This document shows positions 28,868-38,937 of a stretch of 64,000 nucleotides of DNA, one piece after another (the first letter of the stretch is position 1; each line of letters begins with the position of its first letter). The notes below the pieces were generated by a model, which was not told where the DNA came from, did not search any database, and worked only from the letters and a program-made list of their open reading frames with translations. The position numbers were made by a program, and so were the translations under genes. The stretch comes from Alistipes sp. Marseille-P5061 (GTDB lineage: Bacteria > Bacteroidota > Bacteroidia > Bacteroidales > Rikenellaceae). The stretch lies in the NCBI RefSeq assembly GCF_900290115.1, contig NZ_LT985748.1, positions 563,120 through 627,119 on the forward strand, given 5' to 3'.

Positions 28868-30886
28868 TCAGTTGATGTTGGGCAGGTAGGAGTAGTTCTT
28901 CGAGTAGTTGAGCATCTGCTCGACGTAGTTGTTCGGGTAGGAAATCTTCACGTCGACCACCTTGCCGTCCTGCTCCACCAGCTCGAACTCCGGATTGACA
29001 AATCCGCCGTAGGGCTCGATGTTGAGGGCCGAATAGCGCTCGAGTACCTCGCGATGGAGCTCGGGGTCGACCTTGACGGCGTAACGCTCCACCAGCTCGC
29101 GGCCCGCCTCGTAGTCGCCCTCGGACTTGATACGCTGAATCTCACCCAGCATGCGGCCGAAGAGCTCACGCAGCTTCTCGAAGTCGTTCACCACCACGTA
29201 GCGCTTGCCATCCTTCGTGACCCACTCGATGACGTTGTCGGCACGCCCCTGCTCGTAGCACCACTCCGAGATGAGCTTGCGGTTGCGCATGTGCGACTCC
29301 TCGACATTCTTGCCCGGCTCGATGCGCGCCAGCTGCGTCATCATGCCGTTGAGGATGTACTTGGCATAGCCCGCCTTGGCCACGTCGAACGAGGGAACGA
29401 GTCCCAGCTCGACCATCTTGGGGTCGCCCAGGTAGTAGAGACCGAAGAGGTCGGCACGCGCCTCCTCGAGCGTCGAGCCGTAGCTCTTCAGCTCGCCGCC
29501 CTTGACGCCCGGAGCCAACTGGCCCGAGCCGTGGCCGAGACACTCGTGCAGGTCGGTATGCAGGTCGTCGGCCAGCTTGCCGTAGCGGTCCATCCGCTCG
29601 CGGTCCTCGGCGCGCAGGACGAACTCCTCGTTGAAGCCGTTGCCGTGGGCCGCCATGTCATAGGCATAGGTAATGTTGTCGATGGTCACCGACTTCGAGC
29701 CGTACTCCTTGCGAATCCAGTCGGCGTTGGGCAGGTTGATGCCGATGGGCGTCGAGGGGTAGCAGTCGCCGCCGAGCATCGCCACGGTGATGACCTTGGC
29801 CGAGACGCCCTTCACCTGCTTCTTGCGGTACTCGGGAGCAACGGGCGAGTGGTCCTCGAACCACTGTGCGTTCTCCGAGATGACCGTCGTGCGGTGGCTG
29901 GCCGTCGAGTCGACGAAGTTGACAATCGCCTCCCACGAAGCCTTGCGGCCCAGCGGGTCACCGTAATCCTCGATGAAGCCGTTGACGAAGTCGACGTTCG
30001 ACACCGTGTCGCGCACCCAGCCGATGTTGAAGCGTTCGAACTCACGCAGGTCGCCCGAGCGGTAGTAGGATATCAGCGCGGCGATGTTCGACTTCTGGGG
30101 TTCGTTGGCCACCGCCTCGGCCTTTTCGAGCCAGTAGACAATCCGCTCGATGGCCGGCGAGTACATGCCGCCCACCTTCCAGACCCGCTCGCACACCTTG
30201 CCGTTCTCCTTGACCAGCTTCGAGTTGAGTCCGTAGGAAATGGGCTCCGGGTCGTTGGGGTCGGCCATTGCGGCGTAGAACTGCTCGACCTCGGCCTGGG
30301 TTACCCCCTCGTAGTAGTTGTTCGACGAGGTGGCCACCAGGTCCGCACCCGCCGCCTGGTTCAGACGCGTGACGTAGAGCGTCGGGTCGAAAATCGCCTT
30401 GCAGACCTCGCCGCGCAGGGCGTTCAGCTCGCCGAAGCACTCCTCGGGGATGGTCTCGATGACGTCGAGCAGGTAGCCCTCCGTAAATTCGGGGACAAAC
30501 TTGTCGTTCGAGTAGTGGTGGTGGATGCCGTTGGCGAACCAGACCTTCTTGAGGTACTTCTCCAGAGCCTTCCATTCGGGCGTCGTACGGTCGCCCTTGA
30601 AGTGCTCATAGACGGTCTCCAGCGTGCGGCGCACGGCCAGGTTGTACTTGAAGTTCTGGTCGTAGAGGATGTCACGGCCGCACTTGGCCGCCTCCGAGAG
30701 GTAGTAAATCAGCTCCTTCTGCTCGAGCGGCAGCTGCTCGAAGCCGGGAACCTCGTAACGAATCACCTTGATGTCGTCGAAACGGTCGACCACCCAGGGG
30801 GCCTCGCTCTTCGGATGTTCTCCGCACGAAGCCAGCACAGCGCCAAGCAATGTCATGGTAACGGGAATCGGTAGATTTTTTTTCAT
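28868..30886 (-). CDS. Dipeptidyl peptidase III (family M49) lipoprotein
   Basis: DPP III removes dipeptides from the N terminus of oligopeptides. The start at 30886 gives 672 aa with a lipoprotein signal (TLLGAVLASC), unlike cytosolic eukaryotic DPP III. The hallmark zinc motif HExxGH is present as HECLGH (447-452), and the downstream EEARADLFGLYYL supplies the third ligand glutamate. A consensus -7 box lies about 70 bp upstream. Bacteroidetes use such enzymes in periplasmic or surface peptide breakdown. Confidence 0.95.
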   Translation of the reverse strand: MKKNLPIPVTMTLLGAVLASCGEHPKSEAPWVVDRFDDIKVIRYEVPGFEQLPLEQKELIYYLSEAAKCGRDILYDQNFKYNLAVRRTLETVYEHFKGDRTTPEWKALEKYLKKVWFANGIHHHYSNDKFVPEFTEGYLLDVIETIPEECFGELNALRGEVCKAIFDPTLYVTRLNQAAGADLVATSSNNYYEGVTQAEVEQFYAAMADPNDPEPISYGLNSKLVKENGKVCERVWKVGGMYSPAIERIVYWLEKAEAVANEPQKSNIAALISYYRSGDLREFERFNIGWVRDTVSNVDFVNGFIEDYGDPLGRKASWEAIVNFVDSTASHRTTVISENAQWFEDHSPVAPEYRKKQVKGVSAKVITVAMLGGDCYPSTPIGINLPNADWIRKEYGSKSVTIDNITYAYDMAAHGNGFNEEFVLRAEDRERMDRYGKLADDLHTDLHECLGHGSGQLAPGVKGGELKSYGSTLEEARADLFGLYYLGDPKMVELGLVPSFDVAKAGYAKYILNGMMTQLARIEPGKNVEESHMRNRKLISEWCYEQGRADNVIEWVTKDGKRYVVVNDFEKLRELFGRMLGEIQRIKSEGDYEAGRELVERYAVKVDPELHREVLERYSALNIEPYGGFVNPEFELVEQDGKVVDVKISYPNNYVEQMLNYSKNYSYLPNIN

Positions 30887-30954
30887 ACAATAATTAAATG
30901 TGTTTGCTCCATTTTCCGTGCCTCGCCGGCACGAAGCATGTCGGGTTCGAACTC

Positions 30955-30962
30955 CAAATATA
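30955..30962 (-). promoter_or_regulatory. -7 box (TATATTTG) for the DPP III gene
   Basis: A consensus box on the minus strand about 69 bp before the start codon, lying between the start of this gene and the terminator of the upstream outer-membrane protein gene. Confidence 0.6.
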
Positions 30963-30973
30963 CGAAAATCCCG

Positions 30974-31006
30974 CAAAAAAACGCATCTCCCCGCAGGAAG
31001 ATGCGT
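30974..31006 (-). terminator. Terminator of the outer-membrane barrel gene
   Basis: ACGCATCT (30981-30988) pairs with AGATGCGT (30999-31006). The A-run at 30975-30981 becomes a T-tract on the minus strand. Confidence 0.75.
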
Positions 31007-31029
31007 CCGTTACGTCGCCAATGTCAGGC

Positions 31030-31653
31030 TCAGAACTTGAAGTTGTAGCCTACCAGGACGAAGAAGCAGCCGTTGTGCAGCTTCACGTCGGCATCCTTCG
31101 ACAGGTTGTTGAAACCCACGTCGTAGCCCACTCCGGCAAAGAAGTTTTCGAGGAATTCGACGCTCGCACCGAAGCGCATGCCGAATTCGGAGCGCTTGAC
31201 GTTGGAGTCGGTTCCGAAGGTATCGGCCTTAACCGAGGTGTCGCCCGACTGGGCTTCGGTGGTGCCGCCCAGTCCGAGCGAATAGTAGAAGCCCGCGGCC
31301 GGGATAATCGAAATCTTGTCCGAAATGTTCCAATGGTAGTTGACCATAATGGGCACCTCGAGGTAGGTCATGCGGATGGTCGTGGTCGTCCGCTCCACTT
31401 TCTGCTCGGCTCCCTTGAGCGAGAGGTAGAGGCCCGTCTCCAGATAGAAGGGCATCGACTCCAGGAAATTGTACTGATAGGAGCCGCCCACCTGGAACGA
31501 AACGCGCGACGAAGGCGAAATGGACATGCCGTCCTGCTTGAAGGTCATGTTGGAGACATTCATACCGGCGCGAATACCGACAATGTGCTTCTCCTGAGCG
31601 GAGAGCGTGCCCGCAACGCAGAGCGCGCAGAGCAGAGCAACGAGTTTCTTCAT
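31030..31653 (-). CDS. Outer-membrane beta-barrel (porin-like) protein
   Basis: The start at 31653 gives 207 aa with a signal peptide (LVALLCALCVAGTLSAQ). The mature protein is a chain of alternating strands (GIRAGMNVSNM, SYQYNFLESMPFYLETGLYL, EVPIMVNYHWN, GFYYSLGLGG, GMRFGASVEF, FAGVGYDVGF) and ends in NFKF, with the aromatic C-terminal residue typical of outer-membrane barrels. It fits the OMP_b-brl_2 / PorT-like group common in Bacteroidetes. Specific function unknown. Confidence 0.88.
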   Translation of the reverse strand: MKKLVALLCALCVAGTLSAQEKHIVGIRAGMNVSNMTFKQDGMSISPSSRVSFQVGGSYQYNFLESMPFYLETGLYLSLKGAEQKVERTTTTIRMTYLEVPIMVNYHWNISDKISIIPAAGFYYSLGLGGTTEAQSGDTSVKADTFGTDSNVKRSEFGMRFGASVEFLENFFAGVGYDVGFNNLSKDADVKLHNGCFFVLVGYNFKF

Positions 31654-31890
31654 ACTCTCGGTTTTTAAGGTTCGACCCGTACCGACCGGGGTCGTTTGAT
31701 GGTTAGGGGTTGGTTGGGCCGGCTCCGGACGGTACGGATGGAGGGGGCATCCCGGCTCCGGCCACATTTGCACACCCCAAGTTACGACTTTTTCCGCGAC
31801 ATTCCAAACTTTCGGCCGCCTCTTTGAACGAAGAAGCACACCCGGACGACGTTTTTTTCCGGTTTTTTTCATTCTTATGATTATCTTTTC

Positions 31891-31898
31891 TACCTTTG
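31891..31898 (+). promoter_or_regulatory. -7 box (TACCTTTG) for panC-panD
   Basis: A consensus box 23 bp before the panC ATG. The 268-bp divergent gap on its left, up to the barrel gene, shows no other gene. Confidence 0.65.
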
Positions 31899-31921
31899 CC
31901 CCGCAATTTGTTGCCAAAGCG

Positions 31922-32758
31922 ATGAAAATCTTTACCCGTGTCAACGAGCTCCGCGAGGAGCTGGACAAGAGGGAACAGGCCGGAATCGGCTTCGTTCCCA
32001 CGATGGGCGCCCTGCATGCAGGCCACCGTTCGCTGGTGGAGCGCGCCCGCAAGGAGAACTCCACCGTCGTGGTGAGCGTCTTCGTCAACCCGACGCAGTT
32101 CAACGACAAGAACGACCTGCACCGCTACCCCCGTACCCCCGAGGCCGACGCCCGCGTACTGGAGCAGGCCGGCGCCGACTTCGTGCTGATGCCCTCGGTC
32201 GAGGAGATTTACCCCGAGCCCGACACCCGCACCTTCGAGTTCGGTGCGGTGGACAAGGTGATGGAGGGCGCCACGCGTCCGGGTCACTTCAACGGCGTGG
32301 CCCAGGTTGTCAGCCGGCTCTTCGACATCGTCCGCCCGGCGCGCGCCTACTTCGGCGAGAAGGACTTCCAGCAAATCGCCGTCGTCAAGGCGATGGTCCA
32401 CCAGCTGGGACTCCCCGTGCAGATTGTCGAGTGCCCCATCGTCCGCGGCGAGGACGGTCTGGCCCTCTCGTCGCGCAACACGCTGCTCGACAAGGAGCAT
32501 CGCGCCGCTGCACCTCACGTCTACGCCACGCTGCGCGCCGCCGTCGAGAAGTCGCACGAGATGACGCCCGACGAGCTGAAGGCCTGGGTTACGGCCGAAG
32601 TCGAGCGCAATCCGCTGCTCAAGGTGGTCTACTATCAGTCGGTCGACGCCGCAACGATGCAGGAGGTACACGACTGGAACGACGCTCCGCGCATCCAGGG
32701 CTGCATCGCCGTCATGGCCGGACAGATTCGTCTAATCGATAACATCCGTATCCGATAA
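31922..32758 (+). CDS. panC: Pantothenate synthetase
   Basis: PanC joins pantoate and beta-alanine with ATP. The start at 31922 gives 278 aa with [10 protein letters not shown] (26-35; HIGH-like ATP motif), [30 protein letters not shown] and the KMSKS-equivalent LALSSRN. Its stop overlaps the start of panD by one base (TAATG), so the two pantothenate genes are translationally coupled; PanD makes the beta-alanine that PanC uses. Confidence 0.97.
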   Translation: MKIFTRVNELREELDKREQAGIGFVPTMGALHAGHRSLVERARKENSTVVVSVFVNPTQFNDKNDLHRYPRTPEADARVLEQAGADFVLMPSVEEIYPEPDTRTFEFGAVDKVMEGATRPGHFNGVAQVVSRLFDIVRPARAYFGEKDFQQIAVVKAMVHQLGLPVQIVECPIVRGEDGLALSSRNTLLDKEHRAAAPHVYATLRAAVEKSHEMTPDELKAWVTAEVERNPLLKVVYYQSVDAATMQEVHDWNDAPRIQGCIAVMAGQIRLIDNIRIR

Positions 32759-33117
32759 TGAAATTCCAAATCGAAGTCATCAAATCCAAGATTCACCGCG
32801 TGAAGGTCACGCAGGCGGATTTGAACTACGTGGGCAGCATCACCATCGACGAAGCGCTGCTGGAGGCTGCCAACATGATTGAGGGCGAGAAGGTCCAAAT
32901 CATGGACATCAACAACGGCGAGCGTTTCGAGACCTACATCATCAAGGGCGAGCGCGACAGCGGCTGCATCTGCCTCAACGGCGCCGCGGCACGCAAGGTC
33001 CAGGTGGGCGACGTGGTCATCATCGCCTCCTACGCCCTGATGGATTTCGAGGATGCCAAACAGTTCCGCCCCTGGGTCATCTTCCCCGACACGGAGACCA
33101 ACCGTCTGGTGAAATAG
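32758..33117 (+). CDS. panD: Aspartate 1-decarboxylase
   Basis: PanD decarboxylates aspartate to beta-alanine for pantothenate and coenzyme A. It is made as a proenzyme that cleaves itself between Gly and Ser to form a pyruvoyl group; the site here is YVGSITI (Gly26-Ser27). The 119-aa length, the N-terminal [16 protein letters not shown] and the [19 protein letters not shown] block match the family. It overlaps panC by one base. Confidence 0.97.
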   Translation: MKFQIEVIKSKIHRVKVTQADLNYVGSITIDEALLEAANMIEGEKVQIMDINNGERFETYIIKGERDSGCICLNGAAARKVQVGDVVIIASYALMDFEDAKQFRPWVIFPDTETNRLVK

Positions 33118-33172
33118 AGGCGACCGAGGGCCGCTGCAAGGTCTGTTCGGAAGAAAAAAAGCCCGAAAAATG

Positions 33173-33201
33173 AAAAACTCCCTGCGTCGGGGAGTTTTTT
33201 T
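33173..33201 (+). terminator. Terminator after panD
   Basis: AAAAACTCCC pairs with GGGAGTTTTT around a short loop, ending in T7. The next promoter follows within about 15 bp. Confidence 0.8.
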
Positions 33202-33213
33202 GTTTCTAATCGT

Positions 33214-33221
33214 TATATTTG
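33214..33221 (+). promoter_or_regulatory. -7 box (TATATTTG) for the DUF456 gene
   Basis: A consensus box 55 bp before the ATG at 33277, directly after the panD terminator. Confidence 0.6.
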
Positions 33222-33276
33222 CTGACGGGAAACCGGGACGGTCCGCCGCGGACCCATCCCCGGCCCGCAGATTCGT

Positions 33277-33789
33277 ATGGACACCACGCTCGCCATCCTC
33301 GCCTTCCTCTTCGCACTCATCGGCATCGCCGGGTGCATTGTTCCGGCGCTTCCGGGCGTCATCCTCAGCTACGCGGGGCTGGTCTGCGCCTACTTCTGCT
33401 CCTACTCGCAGATTTCGACCGCCGCACTGCTCATCTGGCTCGCCGTCACGCTCTTCGTCTCGGTGGCCGACTATTTTCTGCCTGCCTACATGACCCGCCG
33501 CTTCGGCGGCTCGCGCGCCGGCGCCATCGGTGCCACCATCGGCACCGTCGTCGGCTTCTTCTTCATCCCGCCGCTGGGCATCCTGCTGGGGCCCTTCGTC
33601 GGTGCCGTCATCGGCGAGTTGTGCCACAACCGGGAGGATATTTCAAAGGCCTTCCTCGTCGGCTTCGGCTCGTTCCTTTCGTTCATCGTCGGCACGGGGC
33701 TCAAGCTCATTGCCGCCGTGGGCATGTTCGTACATATCTCCGCCGACACCTATCCGGTCGTGCGGGAGTGGTTCGCCTCCATTTTCTAA
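33277..33789 (+). CDS. DUF456 membrane protein
   Basis: This 170-aa protein matches the DUF456 family of small membrane proteins: hydrophobic segments at about 4-24, 28-44, 48-66, 83-115 (glycine-rich, GATIGTVVGFFFIPPLGILLGPFVGAVIGE in parts) and 126-150. The glycine-rich LPG and GAxxG motifs are characteristic. Function unknown. An M16 protease gene starts 12 bp after its stop, so the pair is probably cotranscribed. Confidence 0.85.
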   Translation: MDTTLAILAFLFALIGIAGCIVPALPGVILSYAGLVCAYFCSYSQISTAALLIWLAVTLFVSVADYFLPAYMTRRFGGSRAGAIGATIGTVVGFFFIPPLGILLGPFVGAVIGELCHNREDISKAFLVGFGSFLSFIVGTGLKLIAAVGMFVHISADTYPVVREWFASIF

Positions 33790-33801
33790 ACCAAACCATA
33801 G

Positions 33802-36702
33802 ATGAAAAAACTCAGATTCCTGGCCGTCTGCATCGCAGCGATGCTGGCAGCCGCTTGTTCGGGAGACAAGTACGAATCGGTGACCGGCGACCCGCTGGGC
33901 ACCCGCATCTACACGCTCGACAACGGACTGAAGGTCTACATGAGCGTCAACCGCGAAACGCCGCGCATCCAGACCTACATCGCCGTACGCGTGGGCGGTA
34001 AGAACGACCCCGCCGAGACCACCGGTCTGGCGCACTACTTCGAGCACCTCATGTTCAAGGGCACGCCCAACTACGGCACCTCGGACTACGCCGCCGAGAA
34101 GCCGATGCTCGACGAAATCGAGCAGCTCTTCGAGGTCTACCGCAAGACCACCGACGAACAGGAGCGCGCAGCCATCTACCACCGCATCGACTCAATCAGC
34201 TACGAGGCATCGAAAATCGCCATTCCCAACGAGTACGACAAGCTGATGGCCGCCATCGGCGCCACGGGCACCAACGCCTACACGTCGCAGGACATGACCG
34301 TCTACGTCGAGAACATCCCCTCGAACGAGATTGAGAACTGGGCGAAGATTGAGGCCGACCGCTTCCGCAACCCCGTCATCCGCGGCTTCCACACCGAGCT
34401 GGAGACCATCTACGAGGAGAAGAACATGTCGCTCACGCGCGATGCGCGCAAGGTATGGGAGGCGCTTGACGCGGCACTCTTCCCCCACCACCCCTACGGC
34501 ACGCAGACCGTGCTCGGTACGCAGGAGCATCTGAAGAACCCCTCGATTACCAACGTGCGGAACTACCACAAGACCTACTACGTGCCCAACAACATGGCCA
34601 TCTGCCTCTCGGGTGACTTCGACCCCGAGCAGATGCTCTCGGTCATCAAGAAGTACTTCGGCGACATGCAGCCCAACCCCGAGCTGCCGAAACTGCAGTT
34701 CCAGCCCGAGGAGCCCATCACCGAGCCCGTCGTACGCGAGGTATACGGTCTGGAGGCAGCCAACGTGCTGCTCGGATGGCGTCTGCCGGGCGGCTCGACC
34801 GACCCGAACGATGTGGCACAGATCGCCAGCGCCATTCTCTACAACGGCCAGGCAGGTCTGATTGACCTCGACATCACGCAACAGCAGAAGGTGCTCGGCG
34901 CCTACGGCGGCTACTCGGGCCAGCCCGACTACAGCACGTTCCTCGTGGGCGGCAGCCCCAAGGCGGGCCAGACGCTCGAGGAGGTGCGCGACCTGCTGCT
35001 TGCGGAGGTGGCCAAGCTCCGCTCGGGCGACTTCGACGAGAAGCTCATCGAGGCCTCCATCAACAACTTCAAGCTCTACCAGATGAGGGCCTACGAGGAC
35101 AACGACTCGCGCGCCGACATGTACGTGCAGTCGTTCATCGCCGGCACCAACTGGGCCGACGAGGTCGCACAGCTCGACCGCATGTCGAAAATCACCAAGC
35201 AGGACGTCGTCGACTGGGCCAACAAGTACCTCGGCGAGAAGAGCTACGCCATCGTCTTCAAGCGCGAGGGCGAGGACAAGAGCGTACAGAAAATCGCCGC
35301 TCCGAAAATCACCCCGATTGTCACCAACCGCGACAAGCAGAGCGCCTTCCTCACGGAAATCCAGCAGTCGAAGGTAAAGCCCATCGAGCCCGTCTTCGTC
35401 GACTACCAGAAGGATATGGCGCAGTTCGACGTGCGTGACGGCATCCATGTGCTCTACAAGAAGAACGAGCTGAACGACATCTTCACGCTGCGGTACACCT
35501 TCGACACGGGCACGGAGAACAATCCGGCGCTGGGCCCGGCATTCACCTATCTGAGCTACCTGGGCACCGACACGATGAGCGCCGAGCAGATTGCCTCGGA
35601 GATGTACGACATCGCCTGCTCCTTCTACATGGGCGCCGGCAACAACCAGAGCACCATCACGATTACGGGTCTGAGCGAGAACATGCCCCGCGCCATGGAG
35701 ATTGTCGAGGGGCTGATTGCCGGAGCGGTGGCCAACGACGCCATCCTCGAGAACCTGAAGCAGGACCTCCTCAAGTCGCGCGCCGACTCGAAGCTCAACC
35801 AGGGGCAGAATTTCGGCGCCCTGCAGCGTTACATGCGCTACGGCGAGGAGTTCATCCGCAAGTCGACCCTGACGAACGACGCGCTGAAGTCGCTCGACTC
35901 GAAGAGCCTCATCGCGGCGGTTCAGGAGCTCATGGGCAAGCAGCACGAGGTGCTCTACTACGGTCCCATGGAGCAGGAGGCCGTGAAGACGGTCATTGCC
36001 GAGAAGCACAAGGCTGCTGCGGAGCTCACGCCGCTCGAACTGTCGCACCCGAAGCCGCTGCGCACGGATGAGAGCAGCGTCATCCTGGCCCAGTACGACG
36101 CCAACCAGCTCTACTACCTGCAGTACTCGAACCGCGGCGAGGCCTTCGATGTGAAGAACGACCCCGAAATCACGCTCTACAACGAGTACTTCGGCGGCAG
36201 CATGAACTCGATTTGCTTCCAGGAGATGCGCGAGGCACGCGGTCTGGCCTACACGGCACAGGCATGGCTGGGCACCCCCGCATATGCCGACGACAGCTAC
36301 AACTACATCGCCTTCATCGCCACGCAGAACGACAAGATGCAGACCGCCATCGAGGCATTCGACGAAATCATCAACCAGATGCCCGAATCGGAGGCTGCCT
36401 TCGGCATCGCCAAGGAGGCCGTGCTGAGCCGCCTGCGCACCGAACGCACCACGGGAATCGACGTGCTGAGCTCCTACATCGCACTGCGCCGTCTCGGCCT
36501 CTCGGAGGACCGCGACCGTCAGATTTTCGAGCGCGTGCAGAACATGACGCTCGACGACGTGAAGGCCACGCAGCAGAAGTGGGTCAAGGACCGTCACTAC
36601 ATCTACGGCATTCTGGGCGACATCAAGAACCTCGACCTGAACTACCTCAAGACGCTCGGTCCCATCAAGACCGTTTCGCAGGAGGAAATCTTCGGCTATT
36701 GA
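33802..36702 (+). CDS. M16-family (insulinase-like) metallopeptidase lipoprotein
   Basis: The 966-aa protein carries a lipoprotein signal (CIAAMLAAAC, Cys19). The inverted zinc motif HxxEH is present as HYFEH (78-82) within GLAHYFEHLMFKGT, and the third ligand lies in ELETIYEEKN about 75 residues on. Four repeated M16 domains are expected from the length; the second half (about 520-960) lacks an HxxEH motif, as usual. Such proteins degrade peptides in the periplasm. The DUF456 gene is 12 bp upstream. Confidence 0.95.
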   Translation: MKKLRFLAVCIAAMLAAACSGDKYESVTGDPLGTRIYTLDNGLKVYMSVNRETPRIQTYIAVRVGGKNDPAETTGLAHYFEHLMFKGTPNYGTSDYAAEKPMLDEIEQLFEVYRKTTDEQERAAIYHRIDSISYEASKIAIPNEYDKLMAAIGATGTNAYTSQDMTVYVENIPSNEIENWAKIEADRFRNPVIRGFHTELETIYEEKNMSLTRDARKVWEALDAALFPHHPYGTQTVLGTQEHLKNPSITNVRNYHKTYYVPNNMAICLSGDFDPEQMLSVIKKYFGDMQPNPELPKLQFQPEEPITEPVVREVYGLEAANVLLGWRLPGGSTDPNDVAQIASAILYNGQAGLIDLDITQQQKVLGAYGGYSGQPDYSTFLVGGSPKAGQTLEEVRDLLLAEVAKLRSGDFDEKLIEASINNFKLYQMRAYEDNDSRADMYVQSFIAGTNWADEVAQLDRMSKITKQDVVDWANKYLGEKSYAIVFKREGEDKSVQKIAAPKITPIVTNRDKQSAFLTEIQQSKVKPIEPVFVDYQKDMAQFDVRDGIHVLYKKNELNDIFTLRYTFDTGTENNPALGPAFTYLSYLGTDTMSAEQIASEMYDIACSFYMGAGNNQSTITITGLSENMPRAMEIVEGLIAGAVANDAILENLKQDLLKSRADSKLNQGQNFGALQRYMRYGEEFIRKSTLTNDALKSLDSKSLIAAVQELMGKQHEVLYYGPMEQEAVKTVIAEKHKAAAELTPLELSHPKPLRTDESSVILAQYDANQLYYLQYSNRGEAFDVKNDPEITLYNEYFGGSMNSICFQEMREARGLAYTAQAWLGTPAYADDSYNYIAFIATQNDKMQTAIEAFDEIINQMPESEAAFGIAKEAVLSRLRTERTTGIDVLSSYIALRRLGLSEDRDRQIFERVQNMTLDDVKATQQKWVKDRHYIYGILGDIKNLDLNYLKTLGPIKTVSQEEIFGY

Positions 36703-36725
36703 TGCCTCCGGCATCCATGCACGAC

Positions 36726-36754
36726 AACGGCAGCCCCGACGGGCTGCCGTTTTT
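36726..36754 (+). terminator. Terminator after the M16 gene
   Basis: AACGGCAGCCC (36726-36736) pairs with GGGCTGCCGTT (36741-36751) around CGAC, followed by T-rich sequence. Confidence 0.88.
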
Positions 36755-36830
36755 CGTGGCTCCTTAGCAGCCGGTCGCGGCAGCATGTCGTTGCAACAGC
36801 CAGCCGCAACCTCCTCTGCTCCCTGACTGC

Positions 36831-36877
36831 AAAAAAGAACGAAGCGGACCTTTCCATCAGGAAAAGTCCGCTTCGTT
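36831..36877 (-). terminator. Terminator of ahcY
   Basis: AACGAAGCGGAC (36838-36849) pairs with GTCCGCTTCGTT (36866-36877), with extra inner pairing. A6 at 36831-36836 gives a T-tract on the minus strand. Confidence 0.85.
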
Positions 36878-36941
36878 GCGGTCAGCCCGGCGGCAACAGC
36901 CTCCCATGCGGGTAGCCGTCGGCCGCAACCGGCTGCAGGCA

Positions 36942-38351
36942 TCAATAGCGGTAGTGGTCGGCCTTGTAGGGACCCTCGACCGGCACGCCGATGTAGTCGG
37001 CCTGCTTCTGCGTCAGGTGCGTCAGCTCGACCCCAAGGTTGTCGAGGTGCAGGCGGGCAACCTCCTCGTCGAGGTGCTTCGGCAGGCGGTAAACCCCTAC
37101 CTCGAGCTTCTTCTGCCAGAGCTCCATCTGGGCCAGGCACTGGTTGGTGAAGGAGTTCGACATGACGAACGAGGGATGGCCCGTAGCGCAGCCCAGGTTT
37201 ACCAGACGGCCCTCGGCCAGAATGAAAATCGAGTGTCCGTCGGGGAAGGTGTACATGTCGACCTGCGGCTTGATGGTGGTCTTCACGGCGTTGGACTTCT
37301 CGAGACGGGCCATCTGGATTTCGTTGTCGAAGTGACCGATGTTGCAGACGATGGCCTGGTCACGCATCCGCTCCATGTGCTCGAGCGTGATGATGTCGCA
37401 GTTGCCCGTGCAGGTCACATAGATGTTGCCTTCGGCCAGAGCGCTCTCGACGGTCTTCACCTCGAAGCCCTCCATGGCGGCCTGCAGCGCGCAAATCGGG
37501 TCGATTTCGGTCACAATCACCCGGGCGCCGTACGAACGCATCGACTTGGCGCATCCCTTGCCTACGTCGCCGTAGCCGCAGACAACGACCACCTTGCCGG
37601 CAATCATCACGTCAGTGGCGCGCTTGATGCCGTCGGCCAGCGATTCGCGGCAGCCGTAGAGGTTGTCGAACTTCGACTTGGTGCAGGAGTCGTTGACGTT
37701 GATGGCCGGCACGAGCAGCTCGCCGGCAGCCTGCATCTGGTAGAGGCGGTGTACGCCGGTGGTGGTCTCCTCGCTCACACCCTTCCATTCGGCCACCGTG
37801 CGATGCCATTTGTCGCCGTCCTCGGCGAGAATCTGCTTCAGCGTGCCGAGGATGACCTCCTCCTCGTAGGAGGAAGGCTCGTAGTCGAGCGACGAGGCGT
37901 CGTTCTCGGCCTTGAAGCCCTTGTGAATCAGCAGCGTCGCATCGCCGCCGTCATCGACGACGAGCTGCGGGCCCTTGCCGCCGGGGAACGAGAGCGCCAT
38001 GGCCGTGCACCACCAGTACTCGGGCAGCGTCTCGCCCTTCCAGGCGAAGACCGGAACACCGGCCGCAGCGATGGCCGCAGCGGCGTGGTCCTGCGTAGAG
38101 AAGATGTTGCACGAGCACCAGCGCACGTCGGCACCCAGCTCGACGAGCGTCTCGATGAGAATCGCCGTCTGGATGGTCATGTGCAGCGAACCCATCACAC
38201 GAACCCCCTTGAGGGGCTTCAGCGGGCCGTATTTGCGACGCACGGCCATCAGACCGGGCATCTCGTGTTCCGAAACCTCAATCTCCTTACGTCCCCACTC
38301 GGCCAGCGACATGTCGGCCACCTTGTAGGGAATGCTCAAATCCAGAAACAT
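36942..38351 (-). CDS. ahcY: Adenosylhomocysteinase
   Basis: AhcY hydrolyses S-adenosylhomocysteine to adenosine and homocysteine, recycling the product of methyl transfer. The 469-aa length is the bacterial long form with the extra insertion of about 40 residues. Visible are [31 protein letters not shown], the NAD-binding [13 protein letters not shown], and the C-terminal ending ADHYRY, typical of the family. The 196-bp gap upstream has no consensus -7 box. Bacteroidales commonly pair this enzyme with methionine-cycle genes elsewhere. Confidence 0.97.
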   Translation of the reverse strand: MFLDLSIPYKVADMSLAEWGRKEIEVSEHEMPGLMAVRRKYGPLKPLKGVRVMGSLHMTIQTAILIETLVELGADVRWCSCNIFSTQDHAAAAIAAAGVPVFAWKGETLPEYWWCTAMALSFPGGKGPQLVVDDGGDATLLIHKGFKAENDASSLDYEPSSYEEEVILGTLKQILAEDGDKWHRTVAEWKGVSEETTTGVHRLYQMQAAGELLVPAINVNDSCTKSKFDNLYGCRESLADGIKRATDVMIAGKVVVVCGYGDVGKGCAKSMRSYGARVIVTEIDPICALQAAMEGFEVKTVESALAEGNIYVTCTGNCDIITLEHMERMRDQAIVCNIGHFDNEIQMARLEKSNAVKTTIKPQVDMYTFPDGHSIFILAEGRLVNLGCATGHPSFVMSNSFTNQCLAQMELWQKKLEVGVYRLPKHLDEEVARLHLDNLGVELTHLTQKQADYIGVPVEGPYKADHYRY

Positions 38352-38547
38352 AACTAATCGGTTTATACTTTATGATGTTGAATACGCATTGAATATGCTA
38401 ACAGCTCTTTTTTTCAGCGGTACCGACCGGACTCCACACCCGACGCTCCGCCGTTCTCAACTGCGGCCCACGCTCCTGCCATTCTCGCTCCGCCGCTCAC
38501 TGCCCGGCCGCTCGTCCAGCCGCTCACTACCCTGCTGCTCCTGCTGC

Positions 38548-38937
38548 TCACCGCTCCGCCTTCCGTGCGGCGAAGAAGGCTTCGGCCTCGCGGCGGTCGG
38601 CCTCAATCTGGCGCTGCAGCTCCTCGACCGAGGCAAACTTGCGCTCTTCGCGCAGCCGGCGCAGCAGCCGAATCCGCAGCTGCCGGCCGTAGAGCTCGCC
38701 CTCGAATCCGAAGAGGTAGCTCTCCAGTCGACGCTCCGTGCCGCCGACCGAGGGGTTGCGCCCCAGGTTCGACATGGCGCCGTAGAGCTGCCCGTCGACC
38801 TCGGCCTCCGAGAGGTAGACCCCGTCCCGGGCCTCCAACGCATCGGGCACCGCAAGGTTGGCGGTCGGAAAGCCAAGCCTGCGCCCCAACTGGCGGCCGT
38901 GCACCACCGTCCCTTCAATCACCACAGGCTCCGTCAT
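38548..38937 (-). CDS. Stand-alone riboflavin kinase (RibF C-terminal domain only)
   Basis: This 129-aa protein equals only the riboflavin kinase half of RibF and should phosphorylate riboflavin to FMN. Motifs: GTVVHGRQLGRRLGFPTANL (9-28, with the PTAN ATP/Mg site), DGVYLSE, AMSNLGRNPSVGG, the catalytic Glu72 in RLESYLFGF, and ELYG with the C-terminal KFASVEELQRQIEADR helix. The FMN adenylyltransferase half is absent. The start codon overlaps the stop of the AI-2E family transporter gene (ATGA), so no upstream half has been lost by a frameshift. Confidence 0.9.
   Translation of the reverse strand: MTEPVVIEGTVVHGRQLGRRLGFPTANLAVPDALEARDGVYLSEAEVDGQLYGAMSNLGRNPSVGGTERRLESYLFGFEGELYGRQLRIRLLRRLREERKFASVEELQRQIEADRREAEAFFAARKAER

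Noticed and set aside
30940..30956. GGGTTCGAACTCC, similar to a tRNA T-loop box
   Set aside because: No acceptor, D or anticodon arm can be folded around it, and the -7 box of the DPP III gene overlaps its end.
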